Shown one piece after another: positions 21,821 through 30,138 of a stretch of DNA of 37,271 nt. How positions within the stretch are numbered: the first letter of the stretch is position 1; every line of letters begins with the position of its first letter. Source of the stretch: a virus; the IMG/VR virus record IMGVR_UViG_3300035199_001187, positions 1 to 37,271 of that record, one strand, 5' to 3'. The notes under the pieces are model-generated. The model made no database searches. It worked only from the letters and a program-made list of their open reading frames with translations, and had not been told where the DNA came from. The translations under genes and the position numbers were made by a program.

Positions 21821-22528
21821 CTACTCCCCATAAATCGGAGGCCAGTTGATGGAGAAGTCGTAGGCCGACGGATTGGGGCTTGCCAGCATGGCGGCCCGGT
21901 GCTGTTCGGCGGCGGAAAAGATCGCCAAATCACTCTCAGCGCCGGCGGTTAGGATCTGCTGGGCCAGAGCGGGCGTCATCGCCACGAATTCCCCGGCCAT
22001 GGTTTTCCACTGGATGGCGGGCATCGAAGCCCCCATCAGCACCAGGCCGAGCTGCTGGCTGCGGCTGAAGGTGTCGGAGTGAAACCAGTGGTCTCCGACA
22101 TGAAAACCACCTTCTTGGGTGCGCCGGTCGCGCTCGCTCCTGATCTCTTCCCAGGCTTGCCGCTCCTGCTCCTCACGCAATGCATCGGCCAAGGCCTCAT
22201 CGAGGCGCCACTCACCATCCTGCCAGGCATAGGCCGGCGACGGACGGGGTTGGGTGGTCAGCCCTTCCGGGAGTGGGCCCAGTTGATCGAACCGTTCAGC
22301 TAGGCCGGTACTGGTCCGGTAGACCGTGCCTCGGTAATCGGGTACGACGCGCCAGCCATCTTCTGCGCGCACTACGGCCTCTCCCGGAGACGCCTCGGGC
22401 GGTGCGTCCAGGTAGGCGTGAGCGGGAACCAACCATTCGCCGGAAACCAGCGGATCGGGGTCGGCAAAATCCGTACCTACGAGTTCGCCGGTGACTGGAT
22501 GTGTGATGTAGATGACAGGGTCGGTCAT
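21821..22528 (-). CDS. Tail fibre assembly protein with DUF4376-like domain
   Basis: 235 residues, in the place of P2 gpG, directly after the tail fibre gene. The N-terminal half is Pro- and Asp-rich (MTDPVIYITHPVTGELVGTD, later YAWQDGEWRLDE). The C-terminal third (ERDRRTQEGGFHVGDHWFHS and SRSQQLGLVLMGA) fits the DUF4376 domain found in many tail-fibre chaperones. It probably helps gpH to fold and trimerise. The ATG at 22528 is preferred to a TTG eight codons upstream. Confidence 0.8.
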   Translation of the reverse strand: MTDPVIYITHPVTGELVGTDFADPDPLVSGEWLVPAHAYLDAPPEASPGEAVVRAEDGWRVVPDYRGTVYRTSTGLAERFDQLGPLPEGLTTQPRPSPAYAWQDGEWRLDEALADALREEQERQAWEEIRSERDRRTQEGGFHVGDHWFHSDTFSRSQQLGLVLMGASMPAIQWKTMAGEFVAMTPALAQQILTAGAESDLAIFSAAEQHRAAMLASPNPSAYDFSINWPPIYGE

Positions 22529-22536
22529 GGTAGGCC

Positions 22537-24657
22537 TCAGTACTTGATGCAAAAGAGCAGGGCGATGTTGCGTGGGCGGGTTTCAGTGCCCCCGGTTGCC
22601 TGGGTGGGCGTGTAGCCAGCGGATTGCTGGATAGTGTCGGGACCGGTGGTGCCTTGGCCGATTCCAGGCTGGCCGGCCGAGCTGTGGGTGTGGCTCTTTA
22701 GCTCGTCGGCCTGGAACGAGCCGAAAGCGCGGCCGGCGTCAACCCCACGGCCATCGTCCCAACCCCTCACGAACTCGGCGCGCGCGTCCGGCAGATTGAA
22801 GGTCGTCGAGCCATTACCAGCCCCGAAGGTGGTGCCAATCGCAGCGAACAGCGCCGCGTAAGTGGTACGACTGACCGCTGCCCCGTTGGCCTTGAGCCAG
22901 CCTGATGGCGGGGCACTCATCGCGAATGCCGCTACGTGCCCAATACCAACGGCCGCCTGTGCGAATGCGGTCGTTGCGACCTGTGTGGTGTTGGTTCCTG
23001 CAGACGCTGTCGGCGCCGACGGGGTACCGGTAAGCGCAGGAGAGGCCAGCGGCGCCTTGGCCGCTAGGGCGTTGGTCATGGTGGCGGCGAAGTTGGCGTC
23101 ATTGCCGAGCGCCGCTGCCAGCTCGTTCAGCGTGTCCAGTGCTGCGGGCGAGGAGCCCACCAGAGCCGCAATGGCTGCCTGCACGAAAGCAGTCGTGGCG
23201 AGTTGCGTGGAGTTGTTCCCGACCGCCGGCGTAGGTGCGGTGGGGGTGCCAGAGAAGACGGGGCTTTCAGTGAAGCTGGGGGTCTTCCAGTCGCCGACCT
23301 TCGTGGCGTTGACGTGGCGCACATAGAAGGTCGGAATGTCAGCCCCCGCTCCGCCGGTCACCGTCATGGCGATTTGCCGGTGGATGTTGCCACCATACGG
23401 CAGCACCAGGACCACGCCGTTCCAGCTCGCGGCGGTACCGGTTGGCGGGGTGCCGGTGTCCACGTTGGCCTGGAATCGGTAGGGCCCGGACTTCAGCGCG
23501 TAGCTGTCGAGGTTGCCGATGTTTGGCAGCTGCGACACTCCCATGCCAAGCCCTTGGATCAGCGCCTGCACAAAGGCAGTGTTGGCCAGTTGCGTGTTGT
23601 TGGTGTCTGTGGCGGGAGTCGGCGCCGTCGGAACGCCTGTGAGCGCGGGGCTGGCGAGGTTCGCCTTGAGCGCAGGGTTGAAGTTCCGACTGGTAAACAC
23701 CTCGTCAAACGTGGTCCAGGTCGCGTCGTGCTTGACCCGCAGAAACACGCGCGCCTGACCGGCTGCGGTGTTGAAAACCTGCGCGGCGAGCTGGAACACG
23801 CGCCCAGATTGGCCAAAGGTCAACACGTCGTAATGCACTGAGGTTGCGCCAGCCACGCCGGTAACCGGCCAGTGCAGGGCCGCCGCCTCGCTCTCGCTGC
23901 CGTTGACGCTGATCAGCGAGCCGAGCGGTGCGTCGTCCAGGTCCAGGGTGTTGCTGTACACCTTCTGCCCACCGATTCCGAACAGCGCCATCACCGTGCG
24001 CACCCAGTTGGTGTTGGCGATCTGTGAGCTGCTGTCCGTACTCGCCGCGCTTGGGGCGGTCGGCGTGCCGGTTAAAGCCGGGGAGGCCGAGGGGGCCTTG
24101 AGTGCCAGTGCATTGGTGATGGTGGTGGCGAAGTTCGGGTCATTGCCCAGCGCCGCCGCCAGCTCGTTCAGGGTATCCAACGCTGCAGGCGAGGACGCCA
24201 CCAAGGCTGCCAGGGCGGCCTGTACAAAGGCCGTGGTGGCCAGTTGCGTGGTGTTGTTGCCTTGTGCCGGGGTGGGGGCTGTCGGGATTCCGGTGAAGGC
24301 CGGACTCGCCGAGGGGGCCGCGCCCAATGCGGTGCGAGCGGTGGCTTGGTCAGCGGCGGGCAGCAGGTTGCTGCGGATGAACGCCGACAGCGGCGCCAGA
24401 GCAAAGGTGTCCGGACCGGTGGAGTAGAGCAGTTTGTCCGCCGTGGTCGTCAGGTTCGCCAAGGCGGTCAGTGTTGCGTCCAGCGGCTGCTTGCCGGCCC
24501 CCAGTTGCTCGGCGAGTTCTTTCAGCCACAGCGTGCGGTTGGCGAGCTGCTTGGCTTGTCGGTTAGAGATTCCGTCAGGCCCCCCGACGACAGGGTCAGT
24601 CAGCTCGATCTGGTAGACGTTGGGTTCCCAGACGTTGGATTCGGTCAAGTTAGCCAT
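22537..24657 (-). CDS. H: Tail fibre / collar-domain protein gpH
   Basis: 706 residues. The N-terminus (NVWEPNVYQIELTDPVVGGP) is a baseplate-binding segment. The shaft has five copies of a unit SPALTG-PTAP...TQLATTAFVQA (about 118-145, 192-220, 336-365, 465-494, 539-567). A longer block of about 80 residues occurs twice (118-200 and 465-550). The end is a phage tail-collar fold: GWLKANGAAVSRTTYAALFA, FNLPDARAEFVRGWDD, SHTHSS and the typical RPRNIALLFCIKY. It decides host receptor binding. Its ATG overlaps the gpI stop. Confidence 0.9.
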   Translation of the reverse strand: MANLTESNVWEPNVYQIELTDPVVGGPDGISNRQAKQLANRTLWLKELAEQLGAGKQPLDATLTALANLTTTADKLLYSTGPDTFALAPLSAFIRSNLLPAADQATARTALGAAPSASPAFTGIPTAPTPAQGNNTTQLATTAFVQAALAALVASSPAALDTLNELAAALGNDPNFATTITNALALKAPSASPALTGTPTAPSAASTDSSSQIANTNWVRTVMALFGIGGQKVYSNTLDLDDAPLGSLISVNGSESEAAALHWPVTGVAGATSVHYDVLTFGQSGRVFQLAAQVFNTAAGQARVFLRVKHDATWTTFDEVFTSRNFNPALKANLASPALTGVPTAPTPATDTNNTQLANTAFVQALIQGLGMGVSQLPNIGNLDSYALKSGPYRFQANVDTGTPPTGTAASWNGVVLVLPYGGNIHRQIAMTVTGGAGADIPTFYVRHVNATKVGDWKTPSFTESPVFSGTPTAPTPAVGNNSTQLATTAFVQAAIAALVGSSPAALDTLNELAAALGNDANFAATMTNALAAKAPLASPALTGTPSAPTASAGTNTTQVATTAFAQAAVGIGHVAAFAMSAPPSGWLKANGAAVSRTTYAALFAAIGTTFGAGNGSTTFNLPDARAEFVRGWDDGRGVDAGRAFGSFQADELKSHTHSSAGQPGIGQGTTGPDTIQQSAGYTPTQATGGTETRPRNIALLFCIKY

Positions 24658-25220
24658 CAGGCGACCCCGTGCGTGTAGGTGTTGTCATAGCGGATGACCC
24701 CGTCGTAAGCGTTCAGGGCCTGTTCAAAGTTGAGCGCGAGGAGATGGCAGCGGGCCGGCGCCACGGCAGCGAGGATGCGGCGTACGTCAGCGGCCATCTG
24801 CTGGGAGATAGGTCGGTTGATGTACACGCTGTACTTCGCCCAGTGCTCGGCCTGGCCGTAGAAGGTGGCGCCGCTGTGAAGGTTTTCCCCTTCGTAGAGT
24901 CCACCTGCTGCGCCCTCGACCAGCGTGAAACCGACGTCACCAAACAGCGCCTCGAGCGCACGGCGCACGGCACCGCGTGTGCCCTTTCGGCGATGCACGC
25001 TGATGCTTTCAGCGATCACCCGGCGCTTCACATCGTCGCCCCAAGCGGGGTTCCACTCGTCCACTGACAGTTCCCAGGCCAGGAATGGCAGCAGGGGCGC
25101 TGGGCAGGTGGCGGGATTGCGGATGTGGCGGGTATCGACCGGCAGCTCGCTCAGGTGCCGCTGTGCGACCGTGACAGCACGTTCAAGGGCGGTCGCGTTC
25201 GGTGGCAGGAGCTCAGACAT
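24657..25220 (-). CDS. I: Baseplate/tail protein gpI
   Basis: 187 residues (P2 I 176), phage tail protein I family (PF09684): LLPPNATALERAVTVAQRHL at the start, IRNPATCPAPLLPFLAWELS, and the WAKYSVYINRPIS segment. It links baseplate wedge and tail fibre. Overlaps J by eight bases and touches H. Confidence 0.93.
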   Translation of the reverse strand: MSELLPPNATALERAVTVAQRHLSELPVDTRHIRNPATCPAPLLPFLAWELSVDEWNPAWGDDVKRRVIAESISVHRRKGTRGAVRRALEALFGDVGFTLVEGAAGGLYEGENLHSGATFYGQAEHWAKYSVYINRPISQQMAADVRRILAAVAPARCHLLALNFEQALNAYDGVIRYDNTYTHGVA

Positions 25221-26133
25221 CGTTGCCCCCTGCGATCACGCTGATCGCTGTGCAGTAGGCGGCATGGGTGTCGGGAACCACCAGGGTGGCGGCCGGGGCG
25301 GTAAGGGTGACGTTCTGTACGCCTGGTTGATGGAGTGCTGCGAAGAGGCCAGAGCGGGTGATGTCGTGGCCCAGGCGGTGGTGCTCGTCGACGTACTTGC
25401 GGACGGCTGCCTCGGCGGCGTCGCGCACCAGGCCCATGTCGGGGCCGCTGTAGAAGGTGAGCGTCGCGTTGACCGTGTAGTTGGTGATCTGCGCCGCCAC
25501 CACTTCCACGGTGTCGCAAAGCGGGCGCACGTCTTCATCGTTGAGCGCAGCGGTGACGGTGGTCAGCAGGTCGCCGGAGGGCGTGCCGTTGCCTTCGGTA
25601 CCGAGCACGGTGACGCGCACCACGCCCGGGGCGGGGCTGGAAACATCCACATGTTTGACCAAGGCTGACGCCGACAGGGCGTGGAAGATGTAGCTGCCGG
25701 TCGGGCCGGCAGTGCTGACGCCTTCCAGGGCGAGCTGGATGCGCTGGCGGTAGCGATCATCTGACTCCTTCACCTCGGCGACCGGCGGAATGGCGCTGGG
25801 GTTGCCAGGTGTGACGACCAAGCGCTCTACCTTGAAGAGTGCGCCGAGGTGGTCCAGGTCTGGGCCGGCAGCGAAAGCCAGCAGCACGGCGCGGCAGCTG
25901 TCGTTGATGCGCTGACGAAGGATGACTTCGCGGTAGGCGCTTTCCTGGGCGAGCTTGTTCAGCGGTTCGGATTCGAGCTCGAGGCGGGCGGCGATCTCGT
26001 CCTGCTCGTCGGCGGGCCACAGGCTGACCATGTAAGCCTTGCGCTCGGCGAGGATCTGCTCGAAGTCGACGGTCTCGATGACGTTCGGCGCCGGCAGGCG
26101 GGAGAGGTCGATGGGGCTGGACAAGGTCGTCAT
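25213..26133 (-). CDS. J: Baseplate protein gpJ
   Basis: 306 residues (P2 J 302), baseplate J-like family (PF04865). Key stretches: FEQILAERKAYMVSLWPADE, YREVILRQRINDSCRAVLLA, SDDRYRQRIQLALEGVSTAG and GSYIFHALSASALVKHVDVS. Forms the baseplate wedge with W and I. Start at 26133 overlaps the gpW stop (ATGA). Confidence 0.94.
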   Translation of the reverse strand: MTTLSSPIDLSRLPAPNVIETVDFEQILAERKAYMVSLWPADEQDEIAARLELESEPLNKLAQESAYREVILRQRINDSCRAVLLAFAAGPDLDHLGALFKVERLVVTPGNPSAIPPVAEVKESDDRYRQRIQLALEGVSTAGPTGSYIFHALSASALVKHVDVSSPAPGVVRVTVLGTEGNGTPSGDLLTTVTAALNDEDVRPLCDTVEVVAAQITNYTVNATLTFYSGPDMGLVRDAAEAAVRKYVDEHHRLGHDITRSGLFAALHQPGVQNVTLTAPAATLVVPDTHAAYCTAISVIAGGNDV

Positions 26134-26474
26134 GCCGAAGCTCCGAAGCGCAGGGGCACCTGCAGGTTGAGCGGCTCATTGGTGTCGACGCGGCTGCCCT
26201 CGAGCTCGAGGGTGACGCTGCCAGGGCTGTCACCGCGGTAGAACTGCACGCGGGTGAGGCGCATGCGGGGTTCCCAGCGCATCAGGGCCATGGCGGTGGC
26301 GGCGTAGAGGCGCACCACGGTGTCGCCGTTGGTTGGCTGGTCGATCAGGTCAGGGACCTGGCTGCCGTACTCCCGGCGCATGACGCGCGAGCCGATGGGG
26401 GTGGTGAGGATGTCGGCGACGGACTGCCGGATGTGCTCGAGCAGGCCAATGCTGCGGCCGGTTTCTCGGTTCAT
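26130..26474 (-). CDS. W: Baseplate wedge protein gpW (gp25-like)
   Basis: 114 residues (P2 W 115) of the gp25/IraD-like lysozyme-fold family (PF04965): LLEHIRQSVADILTTPIGSR, MRREYGSQVPDLIDQPTN and AATAMALMRWEPRMRLTRV. The ATG at 26474 overlaps the V stop; a long upstream frame in this phase is antisense to nothing but is the shadow of V. Confidence 0.95.
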   Translation of the reverse strand: MNRETGRSIGLLEHIRQSVADILTTPIGSRVMRREYGSQVPDLIDQPTNGDTVVRLYAATAMALMRWEPRMRLTRVQFYRGDSPGSVTLELEGSRVDTNEPLNLQVPLRFGASA

Positions 26475-27004
26475 ACCGGCTCTCCCGTCTGACCACCGCC
26501 GGGCAAGATTCCAGGGTGGCGGTGGTGAATGAGGCTGATGCCGGCGGCCAGCACGTCCTGGGTCACGGTCACCTGTCCGGTGATGGCCACGTCGCCCTGA
26601 ATCTGCACGCCACCTGGCGCGACCAGGCTGGCGGTACCGCCGGCCGGCAGGATGACGCTGAGGCTGTGGCTGCCGTGGTCGTAGTCGATGACGGCGCCGT
26701 CCGGGTAGGTGCGGCGGCACAGGGTGTCGCTTTCGGACGGGGCCGGGTTGGCGTCGGAGTAGATGCCGACCAGGACGAAGCCGAGGGCCGGGTCGCCGCT
26801 GGGGCTGAAGACGGTGCATTGCTCGCCCGCGGTGGGCGGGTCCCAGTCCTTGGTGGTGCCCGCGCGGCTGACGAACCAGGGCAGCCAGCCGGTGAGCAGG
26901 CCGCCGGTTTTCACCCGGCAACGGGCGTGCTCCAGATCCACTTCGGCGATGGTGCCGGAGCGGATCAGGTTCTCGAGGCGGCGGATGAGGTCGGCGATAT
27001 TCAT
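26471..27004 (-). CDS. V: Baseplate spike protein gpV
   Basis: 177 residues (P2 V 211), phage baseplate assembly protein V family. An OB-fold N-terminus (DLEHARCRVKTGGLLTGWLP, WDPPTAGEQCTVFSPSGDP) is followed by a short beta-helix (VAPGGVQIQGDVAITGQVTV) and an apex with HHRHPGILPGGGQTGEP, where the HxH can hold iron. It pierces the outer membrane. First gene of its operon. No Shine-Dalgarno sequence is seen before the ATG at 27004; the 30 bases upstream are almost identical to those before gene P. Confidence 0.92.
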   Translation of the reverse strand: MNIADLIRRLENLIRSGTIAEVDLEHARCRVKTGGLLTGWLPWFVSRAGTTKDWDPPTAGEQCTVFSPSGDPALGFVLVGIYSDANPAPSESDTLCRRTYPDGAVIDYDHGSHSLSVILPAGGTASLVAPGGVQIQGDVAITGQVTVTQDVLAAGISLIHHRHPGILPGGGQTGEPV

Positions 27005-27049
27005 GGCGCCGATGCTGCAGGTCGCGCGCGCGGGGCGCACGGTGGCGGC

Positions 27050-27072
27050 CCTGTAGGAAGGGTTGCTACAGG
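27050..27072 (-). promoter_or_regulatory. Probable Ogr site / late promoter P_V
   Basis: A perfect dyad CCTGTAG-N9-CTACAGG centred 57 bases before the V start codon, in the short gap between S and V, where P2 has P_V. CGCGCGCG follows downstream at the same place as in the P copy. If the -55 rule of P2 holds, transcription would start only about two bases before the ATG. Confidence 0.75.
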
Positions 27073-27078
27073 GCGCCG

Positions 27079-27531
27079 TCAGCCGGCGAGGTGTTCGAGG
27101 AGGCGATCGCGGATCAGCTCGAGGTCGTCGTCGCTAAAGCCGAGCAGTTCGCGGGCGTCGTACTGGACTTCGGGGGCGTTGCGGCCCGCGCGATCGCGCA
27201 GACCGTACTGGTGGACGCGGGCGATGCGGGCGGCACGGTTGAGGAAGGCGATGGCGATGCCTTCGGGGTCGTTCTGCAGCTTGAGGTGTTTGGCCTGGCG
27301 CAGCTTGGCGAACATCTGCCGCTTGATGCGGCCTTCCTTGTCGCGGAGCTTGCGGGGCCGGCGCGGCGCATAGGCGGAGCCGTCCGGGTTGCGCTGGGCG
27401 GCGATGCGCTGTTGCTGGCTGCGACGCAGCTCGCGGGAGATCTCCCCGGTGAGTCTGCGCCGCTCGGCCGGCGAGAGCTTGGCCAGCAGGACGCCGGACC
27501 AGTCTTCCAGCGCCTTGAGGTTATCGGCCAC
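27079..27531 (-). CDS. S: Tail completion protein gpS
   Basis: 150 residues, the same length as P2 S; phage virion morphogenesis family (PF05069). LTGEISRELRRSQQQRIAAQ, the basic RRPRKLRDKEGRIKRQMFAK, HQYGLRDRA and RELLGFSDDDLELIRDRL are family features. Helps to finish the tail and join it to the head. Overlaps R by 11 bases. Confidence 0.93.
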   Translation of the reverse strand: MADNLKALEDWSGVLLAKLSPAERRRLTGEISRELRRSQQQRIAAQRNPDGSAYAPRRPRKLRDKEGRIKRQMFAKLRQAKHLKLQNDPEGIAIAFLNRAARIARVHQYGLRDRAGRNAPEVQYDARELLGFSDDDLELIRDRLLEHLAG

Positions 27532-28054
27532 GGGGCACCGGGTGCGGCATGGCGAGGTCTACGCCGTCCTGGGCGGTGCTCTCCCATTCGGCCAGCGGCT
27601 CGCTATCGCCGTTGGCATAGAGCGACCAGGTACCGGCCGGAAGGAAGGGCTCGAGCTGGGGCTCGTCCGGGTGGGTGACCAGCAGGGTGCCGTTGTCCTG
27701 GCGTTTGACGATCACGGCCTCGGTGACGGGCAGCTTGATGGACAGGTCCACCTTATTGCTGTCGAGGATATCGGCCTCGAAGGTGATGGCGGTCTTGGCG
27801 CGCTCCGGGTTGTCCATCAGGTCGCGCTGGTTCTCCATGACCCAGGCCAGCAGCGGGATGGCGACGGCGTCCGGGTGGCCGGGGAACTCCAGCAGCATGA
27901 CGTTGAGGGTGTAGCCGTACTCGAAGGACAGGCTGTTGGTACCGGTGCGGCGAATGGTGCCGGCGTCCAGGAACACCCGCAGGCAGTCGGGGTGGTGCCG
28001 TAGCTCGCGCACTGACGCCATCAGGTGGGCTTTCAGCGACTCGGCCTTGTTCAC
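27521..28054 (-). CDS. R: Tail completion protein gpR
   Basis: 177 residues (P2 R 155), P2 phage tail completion protein R family (PF06891). Starts MNKAESLKAHLMASVRELRH; FEYGYTLNVMLLEFPGHPDA and IPLLAWVMENQRDL are typical. Acts with S at the head-tail joint. Overlaps the small gene upstream (ATGA-like) and S downstream. Confidence 0.92.
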   Translation of the reverse strand: MNKAESLKAHLMASVRELRHHPDCLRVFLDAGTIRRTGTNSLSFEYGYTLNVMLLEFPGHPDAVAIPLLAWVMENQRDLMDNPERAKTAITFEADILDSNKVDLSIKLPVTEAVIVKRQDNGTLLVTHPDEPQLEPFLPAGTWSLYANGDSEPLAEWESTAQDGVDLAMPHPVPRGR

Positions 28055-28242
28055 GGGTGGAACTCCCAGTGGTTCTCGCCGCCCGCTGCGATGTAGGCGC
28101 CCTTGAGGTTTTCAACGACTTCCGGGAGACCTTCGCGCAGGGCCTGGACGTGGAGGTTCGCGGGCATGGGCAGTTCCAGGGCGGCGACCAGGTTGTCGAG
28201 GCGATCGATCTCTTCGCCGATGGCGTCCAGGGGGTCGGTCAT
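28051..28242 (-). CDS. Hypothetical 63-residue protein between spanins and R
   Basis: A small acidic, helical protein: MTDPLDAIGEEIDRLDNLVA followed by ALELPMPANLHVQALREGLP and an end GGENHWEFHP. No family recognised; it has the look of a conserved late-operon filler gene. The ATG overlaps the o-spanin stop. Function unknown. Confidence 0.7.
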   Translation of the reverse strand: MTDPLDAIGEEIDRLDNLVAALELPMPANLHVQALREGLPEVVENLKGAYIAAGGENHWEFHP

Positions 28243-28502
28243 TGCTTCAGGTCCTTCTGGTTGTGGTCGTAGACGGTGTCGACTTTGGCGGCGCATTCGG
28301 CCCAGGCGCCAAGCAGGTAGTCGCTGTCGTCGCTGAGCTCGCCGTTACTGGTCGGCGCCGCCGGTTCCAGACTGCACCGAGTGACGATCGGACAGCCACC
28401 GACGGTAACTGTCGGCTCCGGTGATGGCGGGGCGCTGGTGCAGCCGGCGAGCAGCATCAGGCAGAGGCTGGTCAGCCCAGCCCTGGTGGATCGGGTCTTC
28501 AC
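28239..28502 (-). CDS. lysC: o-spanin lipoprotein (LysC/Rz1-like), GTG start
   Basis: An 87-residue outer-membrane lipoprotein that begins inside lysB in another frame. Lipobox LMLLAGC after the signal MKTRSTRAGLTSLC (first residue from GTG at 28502), followed by a Pro-rich stretch (TSAPPSPEP). GGAG lies eight bases before the GTG. With LysB it bridges the periplasm and fuses the membranes at the end of lysis. The nested arrangement is that of P2 lysB/lysC. Confidence 0.85.
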   Translation of the reverse strand: MKTRSTRAGLTSLCLMLLAGCTSAPPSPEPTVTVGGCPIVTRCSLEPAAPTSNGELSDDSDYLLGAWAECAAKVDTVYDHNQKDLKQ

Positions 28503-28788
28503 GGCGTTGCTCCTTCTTCTTGAGCTGGTCGGCGGCCTGGGCGCGGCGCAGGCTGTCCAGGGCTTCCTGCAGGCTGTGCAGGCCCAGGCGCTGGGCATGG
28601 ACCTCACCGCCGAGGCGGATGATGGATTGGGACTGGCGGTCGCTTCGCGCCTGGAGCAGCTGTAGGCGCGCCTCCGCCAGAGCGGTGCGGCCCTGTTCGG
28701 CCTGGCTGTGCTGGTACTGGCCCCACAAGAGCAGGGCCAGCGCGCCCAACAGGGCGAGGCCGTAAAGGGCCTGGCGCAGGGTGGTCAT
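28345..28788 (-). CDS. lysB: i-spanin (LysB/Rz-like)
   Basis: 147 residues with one N-terminal membrane anchor (ALYGLALLGALALLLWG, about 7-23) and a periplasmic coiled coil (LAEARLQLLQARSDRQSQS, SLQEALDSLRRAQAADQLKK). Inner-membrane half of the spanin pair. The ATG at 28788 overlaps the upstream stop. The o-spanin gene starts within its last third. Confidence 0.85.
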   Translation of the reverse strand: MTTLRQALYGLALLGALALLLWGQYQHSQAEQGRTALAEARLQLLQARSDRQSQSIIRLGGEVHAQRLGLHSLQEALDSLRRAQAADQLKKKEQRREDPIHQGWADQPLPDAARRLHQRPAITGADSYRRWLSDRHSVQSGTGGADQ

Positions 28789-28991
28789 GCGCGGTACCAG
28801 CCGGCGGCGTTCATGTCGGCGGTGCTGAGGCGCTTGAGGTCGCCGCTGATCACCACGCACTTCACGCCCGGCTTAGCCATGTGCAGGGCCTCGGCGAGTT
28901 CGCGCGCGTCCTGGTAGTCGGTACCGGCCGGGACGATGAACACGTCGCCGTCCTGGGGGCTGAGCTTGCGGAGCTGGTCGATGTCGATCAT
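28785..28991 (-). CDS. Hypothetical 68-residue protein of lysis cassette
   Basis: Starts MIDIDQLRKLSPQDGDVFIV and has the look of a small alpha/beta fold (VFIVPAGTDYQDARELAEAL, VKCVVISGDLKRLS). Found between endolysin and spanin; I recall similar proteins in other Pseudomonas P2-like prophages. No membrane part and no known function. Overlaps both neighbours by four bases. Confidence 0.7.
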   Translation of the reverse strand: MIDIDQLRKLSPQDGDVFIVPAGTDYQDARELAEALHMAKPGVKCVVISGDLKRLSTADMNAAGWYRA

Positions 28992-29827
28992 GCGGCCTCC
29001 TGGGCGCAGCCACAGGCGGCATGCCGCTCATAGGCACGTTCGAGCTTGGTGTCGTAGAGGTTCCGGGCGTAGGACGGGCCGTTGTAGAGCTTGGCGAACT
29101 GGGCCCACTTCTTACCTTTGAGGGCTTTGAGCAGGACCGGGTCCGCCTCGATGAAGCGGATGAAGGCCTCGAAGTGCTCGCCCTCGTCCTGGGCCATGCG
29201 GGTGGTGAAGTCCTCGAGGCTGGCGTAGCCCAGTCGCTCCCAGTGGTAGCCCATGACCTGGAAGGCGCCCCAACTGGCCGACTCCGCGGCGCAATTGGCA
29301 TCCAGCAGACGGGCCTGGGCCAGGCGTTGGTGCTCGGCGGTACCGCCGGCATAACCGCCCGGGCGCGGGTTCACCAGGTTGGGATACACGCGGGCCAGCT
29401 CGTCGGCATGAGCTTTGAGCGCGGCGACGTCGTCGCCCTCGTTGCGGGGCAGGGCCAGGCGCTCGTGCATGACGTGGCGCTCGAAGAGGATCTTGGGCTT
29501 GCCATTGCCGAGGAAGCCCTCGCCTTGGCTCTCCACTTCGTTGACCGCGTAGACGGTGGCCAGATCCACGCCCAGGCGCTTGGCAGCCTTTACCAGGGCG
29601 GTGTTGGTCAGCAGGCGCGAGCAGTCGGCGCCGGCCAGAGCGGCCTGGGTCTTCGGCCCGGCAATACCATCGGCCACCAGGCCCACCTTGAGCTGGAAGG
29701 CGCGGACGGCGGTTTCGGTTGCGTCGCCGTAGTGGCCATCTGCGAACAGGGTTGCGCCGACCTGGTTGAGTTGCTTCTGCAACTGCAGCACGGCCTGGCT
29801 GCGGTCGCCGTGGCGAAGGATAGTCAT
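28988..29827 (-). CDS. Endolysin: PG-binding domain plus N-acetylmuramidase
   Basis: 279 residues. N-terminal peptidoglycan-binding domain (1-66: LRHGDRSQAVLQLQKQLNQV, DGHYGDATETAVRAFQ, VADGIAGPKTQAALAG), then a muramidase of the DUF3380/PF11860 type (about 75-275) with the probable catalytic Glu in VYAVNEVESQGEGFL, and LFERHVMHERLA and SWGAFQVMGYHWERLGY. It cuts the glycan strands at lysis. No signal or anchor, so it depends on the holin. It takes the place of P2 gpK. Confidence 0.92.
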   Translation of the reverse strand: MTILRHGDRSQAVLQLQKQLNQVGATLFADGHYGDATETAVRAFQLKVGLVADGIAGPKTQAALAGADCSRLLTNTALVKAAKRLGVDLATVYAVNEVESQGEGFLGNGKPKILFERHVMHERLALPRNEGDDVAALKAHADELARVYPNLVNPRPGGYAGGTAEHQRLAQARLLDANCAAESASWGAFQVMGYHWERLGYASLEDFTTRMAQDEGEHFEAFIRFIEADPVLLKALKGKKWAQFAKLYNGPSYARNLYDTKLERAYERHAACGCAQEAA

Positions 29828-30138
29828 AGCTGGTCAGCCTTTCGGTTGGAGATGCGTTTCAGGCGATCGCGGACGTAGTCGGCGCCCAGCAGACCGATGA
29901 CGCCGCCGAAGAACGGGGCGAACTCGACGGGGATACCGAATAGGGCGAGGCCGTTGGTGAAGGCCAGAGTGATCAGGCCGCAGATGAAGCCTTCGCCCAG
30001 GGCACGGCGGACGCTGCCGCCGCTGTAGATAAAACGGGCAGCCGCCAGCACGGCAGACAGCAGGGCCGCATAAACCAGCGGTTGGTGGTGTTCGAGCCAC
30101 GCGAGGAGCATGGCCCAGGTCTCTGGGCGGTCAGGCAT
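29824..30138 (-). CDS. Holin
   Basis: 104 residues with three probable membrane segments (VYAALLSAVLAAARFIY; FICGLITLAFTNGLALFG; FFGGVIGLLGADYV) and a basic C-terminus (RDRLKRISNRK), of the lambda-type holin family used by many P2-like Pseudomonas phages. Forms the lesion that frees the endolysin. The ATG at 30138 (MPDRPETW) has AAGGA nine bases upstream; the ATG at 30147 is too close to it. Confidence 0.88.
   Translation of the reverse strand: MPDRPETWAMLLAWLEHHQPLVYAALLSAVLAAARFIYSGGSVRRALGEGFICGLITLAFTNGLALFGIPVEFAPFFGGVIGLLGADYVRDRLKRISNRKADQL

Noticed and set aside
22537-24657. CRISPR-like repeats in the tail fibre gene
   Set aside because: The repeats are coding, degenerate and of unequal spacing; they make a protein shaft. 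No CRISPR array is seen anywhere in the window.
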